Under the pieces are notes generated by a model. It was given only the letters and a program-made list of their open reading frames with translations, had not been told where the DNA came from and searched no databases. A DNA stretch of 5,971 nucleotides from Candidatus Nitrosopolaris nunavutensis. GTDB lineage: Archaea > Thermoproteota > Nitrososphaeria > Nitrososphaerales > Nitrososphaeraceae. The stretch is from the NCBI GenBank assembly GCA_002501855.1, contig DAOM01000015.1, positions 1 through 5,971 of the forward strand, given 5' to 3'. Every line of letters starts with the position of its first letter. The first letter of the stretch is position 1. The position numbers and the translations under genes were made by a program. This document shows, in pieces, positions 1 through 5,532 of this stretch.

Positions 1-19
1 AGATGTGTATAAGAGACAG
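1..19 (+). other. Tn5 mosaic end (Nextera adapter remnant)
   Basis: The first 19 bases, AGATGTGTATAAGAGACAG, are exactly the Tn5 transposase mosaic end carried by Nextera-type adapters. The same 19 bp occur in inverted orientation at the other end of the window. This is library sequence and not part of the organism; genomic sequence starts at base 20. Confidence 0.97.
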
Positions 20-38
20 GGATTTGGGGAAAGTCTCT

Positions 39-55
39 GGTATGTAACATATACC
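39..55. repeat. Short hairpin, 7-bp stem
   Basis: GGTATGT and ATATACC pair through seven positions (one G-T wobble) around a 3-base loop. It lies in the 184-bp non-coding leader between the adapter and the aldehyde dehydrogenase gene. It is too short to interpret and could be chance in AT-rich DNA. I found no convincing gene in 20-203; a short minus-strand open stretch there has no start and no recognisable product. Confidence 0.25.
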
Positions 56-151
56 TTAGAACGCCAAAACCTTTCCAAATCCATCAATCTGTTTTAATGA
101 TATTAGTCCAAAAAATGCAATCGTACCACACAATAATTATGATGGGTAATT

Positions 152-177
152 TTAGAATATTAGTCGGAATATTCTAA
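152..177. promoter_or_regulatory. Perfect 10-bp inverted repeat, candidate operator of the aldehyde dehydrogenase gene
   Basis: TTAGAATATT (152-161) and AATATTCTAA (168-177) are perfect reverse complements separated by the 6 bases AGTCGG. The right arm runs into TCTAATATGG (about 174-182), the best TATA-like match at the distance expected for a leaderless or near-leaderless transcript starting at the GTG at 204. A dimeric regulator bound here would compete with or assist TBP/TFB recruitment. The repeat is seen directly; the operator role is inferred from its position. Confidence 0.5.
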
Positions 178-203
178 TATGGTCTCAGTAAAATGACGAT
201 GTC

Positions 204-1592
204 GTGAAAATAAGAACAACTAATCCGGCTACAGAACAGATGCTCGAAGAATACGAGGTGATGGATATGGACGATATAAACAAGGCAGTACTAAAGGCAA
301 GACAATCATTCAAAGAATGGCAAACCAATATACAAAATAGAGCTGCCTTTCTCTACAATGTTGCACATCTCTTTAGAAAAGACAAAGAACAGCTTGCTAA
401 ACTTATAACTACGGAAATGGGAAAGCCGATAAAGGAAGCTAGATCAGAAGTCGATAAGTGTGCGTGGACGATGGAATACTATGCGGATTATGGAAGTAAC
501 TTTATTGCTGATGAAACCACCAACACGGACGCTAGAAAGAGCTTCACAGCATTTCAACCACTTGGTGTCGTTGGGAGTGTAATGCCATGGAATTTTCCAT
601 ATTGGCAAGCACTAAGATTTGCCAGCCCATCATTAATGGCCGGAAACACGATTGTATTAAAGCCTTCAAGTGCTACGTTACAATGTGGTATCGAAATAGA
701 GAAATCTTTTCAGAGAGCAGGCCTTCCGGAAGGGGTATTCCAAACAGTTGTTGGTGATTCTACCGTTGCAGAGATGCTTATAGATTCAGATGTTAACGCG
801 GTGACATTTACCGGTAGTGTTGATGCTGGTAAAAAAGTAGGCCAGCGAGCAGTGGCACAACTGAAAAAATGTGTACTCGAGTTAGGGGGAAGTGATCCTT
901 TCATAGTTTGTGAAGACGCAGATTTAGAGAAAGCATCGTCGGGTGCAGTCAAAGGCCGCTTTATTAATTGTGGACAAAGTTGTATTGCTACCAAAAGGTT
1001 TTTTGTCGTAGAGAAAATCGCAAATGAGTTCATTGAAAAGTTTACCCAAAAAACGGAAAAGCTTAAGGTAGGTGATCCGCTTTCTGATGACACAGACATG
1101 GGACCTCTAGTAAGCTCTAAAAGCCTTGAGAATATAGACGAAATTGTTAGGGATGCATTAGAGGCTGGCGCTGAAGCTCTTACAGGTGGGGAACGAATAA
1201 AGAATAAGGGTTACTTTTATAGTCCCACAATTCTTACGAAGATATCCCCAAAGATGCGAATAGCACACGAGGAAACATTTGGTCCTGTCGCCCCAATTAC
1301 AGTTGTTAAAGATGAAATTCAAGCTATTGAGCAAGCAAACAATTCAGAATTTGGGCTCGGAGCGAGTATATGGACTCAGGACCTTCATAAAGCTGAGCGG
1401 CTGTCAAGGCTAGTGGAATCAGGTATAGTGACTGTGAACAACGTGGTAGTTTCTGACCCTAGGGTTCCGTTTGGGGGAATCAAGAATAGCGGGTTTGGAA
1501 GAGAATTATCTAGGTATGGAATGCTAGAGTTTGTTAATATCAAATCGGTTAGATTCTATGATCAATTGATTTACAACCACCATGTAGAATAA
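204..1592 (+). CDS. NAD(P)-dependent aldehyde dehydrogenase, Sad/succinate-semialdehyde dehydrogenase type
   Basis: This is a complete 462-residue aldehyde dehydrogenase, a cytosolic enzyme oxidising an aldehyde to the acid with NAD(P)+; the likely substrate is succinic semialdehyde. Visible motifs in order are PWNFP (128-132), Lys153 in VLKPS, the FTGS cofactor loop (202-205), general base Glu226 in LELGGSDPF, nucleophile Cys260 in NCGQSC, Glu357 in EETFGPV, and PFGGIKNSGFGRE (422-434). Length and motifs, notably KKCVLELGGSDPFIV and AT/AKRF after the Cys, resemble E. coli Sad (YneI) from memory. The GTG at 204 is the only plausible start: an in-frame stop lies at 189-191, and the family N-terminus TNPAT follows directly. 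No Shine-Dalgarno is visible, which fits leaderless translation. It stands alone, with no pathway partner beside it. Substrate choice within the superfamily is inference; the family call is firm. Confidence 0.95.
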   Translation: MKIRTTNPATEQMLEEYEVMDMDDINKAVLKARQSFKEWQTNIQNRAAFLYNVAHLFRKDKEQLAKLITTEMGKPIKEARSEVDKCAWTMEYYADYGSNFIADETTNTDARKSFTAFQPLGVVGSVMPWNFPYWQALRFASPSLMAGNTIVLKPSSATLQCGIEIEKSFQRAGLPEGVFQTVVGDSTVAEMLIDSDVNAVTFTGSVDAGKKVGQRAVAQLKKCVLELGGSDPFIVCEDADLEKASSGAVKGRFINCGQSCIATKRFFVVEKIANEFIEKFTQKTEKLKVGDPLSDDTDMGPLVSSKSLENIDEIVRDALEAGAEALTGGERIKNKGYFYSPTILTKISPKMRIAHEETFGPVAPITVVKDEIQAIEQANNSEFGLGASIWTQDLHKAERLSRLVESGIVTVNNVVVSDPRVPFGGIKNSGFGRELSRYGMLEFVNIKSVRFYDQLIYNHHVE

Positions 1593-1717
1593 TAAGACAA
1601 CAGTCTATAGCATAAAAATAATAGTCATTTTTGGAATAGTTGATAGACCCACAATGCAAAGCCATATTCGTATTTTAATATAGGAATCATCGAAGAAATT
1701 TACAGAGATTCACAATA
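1593..1717 (+). other. Spacer after the aldehyde dehydrogenase gene, weak T-run terminator
   Basis: The only termination-like signal is a run of five T at 1628-1632, about 35 bp after the stop. Archaeal termination often uses T-runs without a hairpin, so this is possible but weak. No gene is visible here. Confidence 0.25.
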
Positions 1718-2067
1718 ATGTTAGCGGACCGAAAAGAATGCTTTATTGTTGAATCGATGAAAGACGCAAAAGGAATTCATAAGCATAGCAGCTCGCGAGT
1801 TACGAAATCCTGTCCAACCAATTCTTGGCTTGACTTATCTAGAATAGGAATGGAGAAGCAAGAAGAAATTCCCTGAGAAAATGACGATAAGGACGATGAT
1901 ATCTTGGATGTCATTATCCGAAATGCGACAAGACTAAAACATCTCACAGAACGGTTGTAGATATTGTAGAATCTCATGGCGGCAGGATATGGGGTGAAAA
2001 TACTCCTGATGGTAAAGGAGACGCGTTTACATTTAATTTGCCCCTTGATAAGCGATGTAGCCGCTGA
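1718..2067 (+). pseudogene. Histidine kinase remnant (HisKA and C-terminal end of HATPase)
   Basis: Pieces of a sensor histidine kinase lie in three frames. From the ATG at 1718 the frame gives a stretch ending in ESMKDA; a frameshift near 1767-1773 leads to QKEFISIAARELRNPVQPIL, the H-box of the dimerisation domain, ended by TAG at 1845. Another frame holds DDILDVIIRNATRLKHLTE (the second HisKA helix). A third holds DIVESHGGRIWGENTPDGKG and ends FTFNLPL before TGA at 2065, which is the last part of an HATPase domain. The phospho-acceptor His of the H-box is replaced by Arg (codon CGC, 1794-1796). The N and G1 boxes are missing: only about 60 codons separate the H-box from the GG motif, where the family has well over 150. 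The junction falls at a direct repeat TTGTAG (1955-1960 and 1964-1969). The gene is clearly dead; its sensor domain cannot be seen. Confidence 0.8.
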
Positions 2068-2128
2068 CTCTTCGTCACGCTAAACTCGCAAGGGAATTCA
2101 TATTATGTGAAGATTCAAACTTGGCTAA

Positions 2129-2452
2129 TACACACCGGAGCTCATACTTTTGGTCGAATCCCGTGGATTTCCGATAGAATTCATTAGCAATGTAAGATAT
2201 ACCCCACCAAATAACACTATTTATGATAATTGTAGATTGAAAACCATAGTGGTTGTCATAATTATCAGTGCTATGTTACCACCTATCAGAAGTGGTATTT
2301 GATGGCTCCCCATTGACTTTGTAATAATAATATCCATTCTATGTCTAACTCTGATAGTGATGTGTCTATTTTCGTTACGTAGGAATTGTTATTGTAACGA
2401 ACAGAGCAGAACGCTTAAAATTCCTTTATCAAACGCAAAGCCAGTGCCGTGA
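2129..2452 (+). pseudogene. Broken reading frame with one internal stop, possible receiver or membrane protein remnant
   Basis: One frame is open from 2129 to 2449 apart from a single TGA at 2300-2302. The first part contains YTPELILLVESRGFPIEF, which loosely resembles the third strand and following loop of a response-regulator receiver domain but has no phospho-acceptor Asp. The part after the TGA contains a hydrophobic stretch (DFVIIISILCLTLIVMCLF) followed by RR, like a membrane segment. There is no start codon near the beginning. Its position directly after the histidine kinase remnant would suit a partner gene that decayed with it. AT-rich DNA gives open, hydrophobic frames by chance, so this is weak. 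Confidence 0.25.
2223..2297. repeat. Nested and adjacent inverted repeats
   Basis: TGATAATT (2223-2230) and AATTATCA (2260-2267) are perfect inverted repeats enclosing a small hairpin AACCA-TAG-TGGTT. Immediately downstream TACCAC (2277-2282) and GTGGTA (2292-2297) form a second hairpin. Together they could fold as two adjacent stem-loops. No T-run follows, so a terminator is not supported. The role is unknown. Confidence 0.3.
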
Positions 2453-2763
2453 AATATATCAAGGTTTCAGATGATTTCCATTGTCAAGCTTGGTAAGCGG
2501 TGACGATACGATCAAACAATAGGCGATATAATAACGGAACCTGTGGAGATAGCAGAGTGAAAGGCCAAGAAATGATCTCGAAATGGGGTCACAGGGAATC
2601 CCAGTTTAACGGTTTTCCTAGTATACACTTCAATATGTTATACGGGCTATTACTCCATTATGTTCCATTTTGCAGCTTCCATTGTCGAATACATCTAGTA
2701 ATAGTAAGATCAAAAAATCATAGATATGTCTATTGGATAAGTGGATTTTATTGTAATTTTTAG
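2453..2763. other. No supportable gene
   Basis: This stretch holds an open frame from a GTG at 2500 to 2763, but it has no ribosome binding site or TATA box and its cysteine-, histidine- and tyrosine-rich C-terminal half resembles no family I know. It ends right at the TATA box of the next gene. I regard it as non-coding spacer or the remains of older genes. Confidence 0.5.
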
Positions 2764-2764
2764 G

Positions 2765-2776
2765 TTATATTATATA
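2765..2776 (+). promoter_or_regulatory. TATA box of the 107-aa gene
   Basis: TTATATTATATA is a strong archaeal TATA-like element. Transcription would be expected to begin about 26 bases past its centre, near 2797, giving a leader of roughly 24 bases before the ATG at 2821. That leader contains the Shine-Dalgarno sequence, which makes the unit coherent. Confidence 0.6.
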
Positions 2777-2806
2777 GTCGTCTAGTGTATGATGTGTAAT
2801 GAATGT

Positions 2807-2812
2807 GAGGAG
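2807..2812 (+). promoter_or_regulatory. Shine-Dalgarno site of the 107-aa gene
   Basis: GAGGAG lies 8 bases before the ATG at 2821 and picks that ATG over the TTG at 2818. It is the only clear ribosome binding site directly ahead of a start in this window; the other genes appear leaderless. Confidence 0.6.
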
Positions 2813-2820
2813 ATTTTTTG

Positions 2821-3144
2821 ATGCAAAATAATTTCCCTATGAGAGAATGGCATGTTGAACATATGGAAAAAACGGTTGTAAAATACGTGACAGGATTATC
2901 AGAGACCGCCTCTATGTGGGAGAAAAAACAGCACAAGCGCTATGCTAGAATATCAATCGTTTGCAGACAGATAGACTATGATATAAAACATGGAGTTACA
3001 AGTGAGCAAGTTCTTTTGCTTTTACAAAAAATTCGAACTCATTCCTCGTTTTTAACTCTTCTAAAGAATGAAGGATCACTGAAAAGGTTAGACGAAATCA
3101 TGGAACATTTTGTGCCCACCCAGAATGCAACGAAATGGTGGTAA
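2821..3144 (+). CDS. Hypothetical alpha-helical protein, 107 aa
   Basis: I do not recognise this protein. It is 107 residues long, basic, has no signal peptide or membrane segment, and reads as mostly helical. A helix-like N-terminal half (VEHMEKTVVKYVTGLSETAS) leads into a KKQHKRYAR basic patch. A middle segment, SEQVLLLLQKIRTHSSFLTLL, is heptad-like, and the protein ends KWW. Such features would suit a small cytosolic protein binding a nucleic acid or a partner protein, but nothing shows which. A TATA box and a well-placed Shine-Dalgarno support expression and fix the start at the ATG, one codon after a TTG. It is monocistronic, with gene remnants on both sides, which suggests it has been retained by selection while its surroundings decayed. 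Confidence 0.75.
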   Translation: MQNNFPMREWHVEHMEKTVVKYVTGLSETASMWEKKQHKRYARISIVCRQIDYDIKHGVTSEQVLLLLQKIRTHSSFLTLLKNEGSLKRLDEIMEHFVPTQNATKWW

Positions 3145-3164
3145 TATCTGACAGAGTATTTTGA

Positions 3165-3737
3165 CTAAGTATAGAACCAGACGAACACGACCGTACGAAT
3201 CTCTTATATGCTGATAATCGCGGAAGAGCCTTACGATCATCTTCCTCATTTAAAAAAGGAGTTTTTTGGTTAATTCCATTCAGCCTCGTAATAGTTTCTT
3301 AAGTGGATATGGTAATCCTTTGGCTAATGCAGTATCTTCGGAAATATAACCAAAGGATTCAACAGTTTTAGCAAAACATTTGAATACACGATTAAATTTG
3401 ACGGAATACAAATTTCCCCAAATGATATACTGAAACAGGATATCGTTACAATATATGAACCGTCTAGTTATGTCATTTCCACTTTGAAATACGAGGCCTT
3501 ATGCTTCAACATCACCGTATCGGAGATTAGAATACACAGTTAATCCTTCAAAAATCGACGCGACAAAGACAAGAATGGATATTCCAGTACTCTGGTGAAA
3601 CGTGCTATTGTTATACGTCGATTCAGGTATATAACTGGTCGTCAGTTAGCCCGAATGTTAACTTAATAATTGACTCAATGAATAACTCTAAAGATATAAG
3701 GACTGACAATATTTCTCGGCAAAGCGATATTATTTAA
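3165..3737 (+). pseudogene. Shattered gene for a membrane-anchored or secreted protein
   Basis: Four consecutive plus-strand segments in shifting frames read like one ancestral protein. Segment one (3165-3302) has a polar N-terminus (IEPDEHDRTNLLYADNRGRA) and then FKKGVFWLIPFSLVIVS, a Lys-flanked hydrophobic segment. Segment two (about 3293-3349) continues SFLSGYGNPLANAVSSEI, like the end of a signal peptide with an A-N-A cleavage site. Segment three (3328-3543) carries a beta-rich stretch including FSKTFEYTIKFDGIQISPND. Segment four (3531-3737) includes QEWIFQYSGETCYCYTSIQV. Neighbouring segments overlap or abut, so at least three frameshifts are needed, and no start codon lies at the expected position. 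The protein family is not recognised. It converges on the PsbP-like gene, ending 35 bp away. Random open frames are an alternative, but the order from polar segment to hydrophobic anchor to beta-rich domain argues for a real remnant. Confidence 0.45.
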
Positions 3738-3772
3738 TAACATATGATTTTATCAAAGCTTATTGCTGTCTC

Positions 3773-4408
3773 TTATTTTAGGGTCACGAATGAATCAATC
3801 ATCTTTCGTATAGTTGGCAAGTACTTGGAGTATTTTGCCGCATCTGCATGATATGAAAGGATATATGCTTTCCCGCCGTTTACAATCCAAAATTCCATCG
3901 CTTTTGCTTTTCCTATGATAGGATCACTGTAAGTGTAAACGACCTCGTATGCGATATGACTTGTAATAGTTGTACTTCGATTTGATTCAAGAATATTAAA
4001 ATCTGGGAAAGAGTCTTTTAAAAAAGTAATTTGTTCGTCGGTAAATGTTTTTAGGGATAATTCTCGGGACGTCACATTCGCTGTTTGAATTATAAGATAC
4101 TCTCGGAATGTGTCGGAAGGTCCTTCCAGTGGTGAAAGAAAATTAACAACCATATTCCGAGTACCTTCTGCAATTCCCTTGCTGAATTCTACTTTTTGCC
4201 AACTTGCCGGATATTGCACAATAAATCCATGATTAGAACTCTCATATGTCAATACATTACCTGCCAGTGCCATTGTTGTTAGAGCTGTTTTTGTTTGGGC
4301 TGTTGCTAGTTCGTATTCCGGAATGGAGAGCATCGCAGAGAACAACAATAGTAGCAACAAAGTGAATAGAGTCACAGAATTTGACGAAGCTCTGACAAGG
4401 TCTCTCAT
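3773..4408 (-). CDS. Secreted PsbP-like domain protein
   Basis: This is a 211-residue exported protein of the PsbP-like/DUF1795-type alpha-beta fold, common in thaumarchaeal genomes; its function outside photosynthesis is unknown. The N-terminus has Arg2 and Arg6, a hydrophobic core (about 11-29) and a likely cleavage after ATA (35-37). The family signatures are LTYESSNHGFIVQYPASW (53-70), which matches the usual Y-x-N-x-x-x-G-[FI]-x-[IV]-x-YP-x-x-W opening, and AYILSYHADAAKYSKYLPTI (181-200), with the closing RKMIDSF helix. No lipobox Cys is present, so it is probably released or held by the uncleaved leader. The frame extends to an ATG at 4471, but that start would place the TATA-like sequence at 4440-4454 inside the gene and would put a polar stretch ahead of the signal peptide. 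I therefore prefer the ATG at 4408. Confidence 0.85.
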   Translation of the reverse strand: MRDLVRASSNSVTLFTLLLLLLFSAMLSIPEYELATAQTKTALTTMALAGNVLTYESSNHGFIVQYPASWQKVEFSKGIAEGTRNMVVNFLSPLEGPSDTFREYLIIQTANVTSRELSLKTFTDEQITFLKDSFPDFNILESNRSTTITSHIAYEVVYTYSDPIIGKAKAMEFWIVNGGKAYILSYHADAAKYSKYLPTIRKMIDSFVTLK

Positions 4409-4439
4409 ATTGTACTCTCGGTCACTCGTACATACCAGC

Positions 4440-4454
4440 ATTATAAGATATATG
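4440..4454 (-). promoter_or_regulatory. TATA-like promoter element of the PsbP-like gene
   Basis: On the minus strand this reads CATATATCTTATAAT, two overlapping TATA-like cores 32-46 bases before the ATG at 4408. That predicts a short leader of roughly 10-15 bases. It is the main reason for rejecting the longer start at 4471. Confidence 0.45.
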
Positions 4455-4623
4455 AGCCTATACTTTACCAAATTATTCGAGAATCATAATATTCTGCCAG
4501 AAGATAGTCAAAGGATTACAGAAGTGCCAGGGTGTCATTAGACGACACTATACATTAACGGTCATATCTGTGAGACTAAAGGAAAATATAATGAAGCTGC
4601 ACGCTGCCCGATTGCTGGTGCAT

Positions 4624-4646
4624 CTAAAGTATCCACATTACTTTAG
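4624..4646. repeat. Perfect 8-bp hairpin
   Basis: CTAAAGTA (4624-4631) and TACTTTAG (4639-4646) are exact reverse complements around the 7-base loop TCCACAT. No T-run follows on either strand, so it is not an evident terminator. It could be a protein-binding site or an RNA hairpin; neighbouring genes are too far away or too uncertain to assign it. Confidence 0.4.
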
Positions 4647-4784
4647 TAATGAATCGAGTGAAACATACATTTGCAGATACTAGTGCGATTACCCATACCC
4701 TGGTGAATTCAGGCATTTGTAACATTACGATATCTTGTGTGGACCTACTGAAGGTAAGAGGGAATAGCGTTTCGCAAAAACAAA

Positions 4785-4922
4785 TTATTTTTCCCTTTGA
4801 CATAGCGCCTTCACTGCCTTAATGGAATTTCCCAACTCATTCTTGATTATTCTCTCTTTGGTTTTATTTTCAAGGTTAATTAGATATGGGTTTTTTGCAG
4901 CAGATAATGACCTACGTCTCAT
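4785..4922 (-). CDS. Possible small charged protein, 45 aa
   Basis: From an ATG at 4922 the minus strand encodes MRRRSLSAAKNPYLINLENK and continues with KTKERIIKNELGNSIKAVKA, ending at TAA (4785-4787). The peptide is Lys/Arg-rich, helical in appearance and soluble, and its sense strand is purine-rich, as is usual for real genes in AT-rich archaea. Against it, there is no convincing TATA box; a GAGGTG lies about 23 bases before the ATG, too far for a normal Shine-Dalgarno. Two plus-strand ORFs overlap it. It could be a true small protein, the C-terminal scrap of a decayed gene, or chance. No family is recognised. Confidence 0.3.
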   Translation of the reverse strand: MRRRSLSAAKNPYLINLENKTKERIIKNELGNSIKAVKALCQREK

Positions 4923-5356
4923 AAACTATGGCTACGAGTATCCACCTCTGACGGGCAAACTCAGACTAACAACATAGATGTAATCTTAACCAAATGCAGT
5001 GTCTTACAGTAATACTGAGCGCTGAATGGATTATTGTCTATGCCAACCGGTTTACAAACGCAACTTCAAAATAAAAAATCAATTAGATCACTGGAATATG
5101 TTCCTCCACACTAAGTCACTCCCACTTAAATAGATCCACCATTTAGACGGACGGAAAAATCAAAACAACTATGATAGCTAATTTTCATAGTGCTTGGCAA
5201 CACTCATTATTCTGTTCCTCCCATCACATTGCACTGTTTTTACTTTGGGAATGTATAAAGGATTTAGTCTCCGATTTTCGAGTAAAAAACCACTACCTGC
5301 ACTGAACTTGATTACGTCGCGGGCTGATACTACGAAAAGCTTTACAGTTGATAACC

Positions 5357-5394
5357 TTATAGTTACTAAGTTAGTAACACATTACCAACTATAA
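5357..5394. promoter_or_regulatory. Three overlapping inverted repeats, candidate operator cluster
   Basis: GTTACTAAGTTAGTAAC (5362-5378) is a perfect 17-bp palindrome. It sits inside a perfect 8-bp outer pair, TTATAGTT (5357-5364) with AACTATAA (5387-5394). A third pair, AGTTAGTAA (5369-5377) with TTACCAACT (5382-5390), matches at 8 of 9 positions. The segments share half-site-like units TTACTAA, TTAGTAA and TTACCAA. The cluster lies about 40 bp before a strong TATA box on the plus strand, a suitable place for an upstream regulator of the last gene. A mutually exclusive RNA fold is an alternative if transcription crosses it. Confidence 0.5.
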
Positions 5395-5431
5395 AATACT
5401 GAAATCTGTACCTCCTAGGTTACTATTACAA

Positions 5432-5440
5432 TTATATAAG
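5432..5440 (+). promoter_or_regulatory. TATA box upstream of the last gene
   Basis: TTATATAAG is close to the ideal archaeal TATA box. Transcription would begin about 26 bases beyond its centre, near 5462, where an ATG is present. That ATG opens only a 24-codon frame that is out of phase with the downstream gene, which adds to the evidence that this gene's beginning is disturbed. Confidence 0.6.
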
Positions 5441-5532
5441 TAAGGCTCCATTGTATGCCATATGATAAAAATATCCCGCGACAATAATATAACGCTGATG
5501 ATGTATATGCACTGTCCGAGGAATTTGGTGAA

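Larger units (their letters stand above)
4542..5431. other. Long stretch without a confident gene
   Basis: Nearly 900 bp hold only short open segments on both strands. On the plus strand there is a 34-codon stretch (4542-4646), a 57-codon ORF from ATG 4649 to 4822, and a 51-codon ORF from ATG 4822 to 4977 whose start overlaps the previous stop as TAATG; its N-terminus is hydrophobic. On the minus strand there is a 45-codon ORF (4785-4922, listed separately) and a 67-codon open frame without a start (5178-5381). None has a recognisable domain. The region is either decayed coding DNA or long spacer; the sequence alone does not decide. Confidence 0.5.

Noticed and set aside
710..1099. 129-codon minus-strand ORF
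   Set aside because: It is antisense to the core of the aldehyde dehydrogenase, whose motifs are firm, and its product is low-complexity Ser/Thr-rich.
1777..1977. 66-codon minus-strand ORF
   Set aside because: It is the complement of the histidine kinase remnant, which is recognisable on the plus strand.
2150..2165. GGTCGAATCCC, resembling a tRNA T-loop
   Set aside because: The flanking bases do not form a T-stem and no D-arm, anticodon arm or acceptor stem can be placed around it.
2500..2763. 87-codon ORF from a GTG
   Set aside because: It has no start signals and an unusual Cys/His/Tyr-rich composition, and it ends at the next gene's TATA box. I could not match it to transposases or any other family.
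3088..3249. 53-codon minus-strand ORF beginning MRKMIVRLFRDY
   Set aside because: It runs antisense into the 107-aa gene, which has a TATA box and Shine-Dalgarno, and into the N-terminal segment of the shattered plus-strand gene.
3766..3776. An internal 11-base match (CTGTCTCTTAT) to the Tn5 mosaic end, suggesting a chimeric adapter junction
   Set aside because: The match ends after 11 bases and lies across the last codon and stop of the PsbP-like gene, whose C-terminal helix is normal for the family. Chance is more likely than a chimera.
4323..4541. 72-codon plus-strand ORF
   Set aside because: Its first third is antisense to the signal peptide of the PsbP-like protein and it crosses that gene's promoter. 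A shorter start at 4452 gives only 29 residues with no known similarity.
5178..5394. Overlapping open frames: plus-strand from TTG 5194 and a 67-codon minus-strand frame
   Set aside because: The plus frame has a rare start, no promoter or ribosome binding site, and no domain. The minus frame has no usable start codon after its upstream stop, although its product looks somewhat protein-like.
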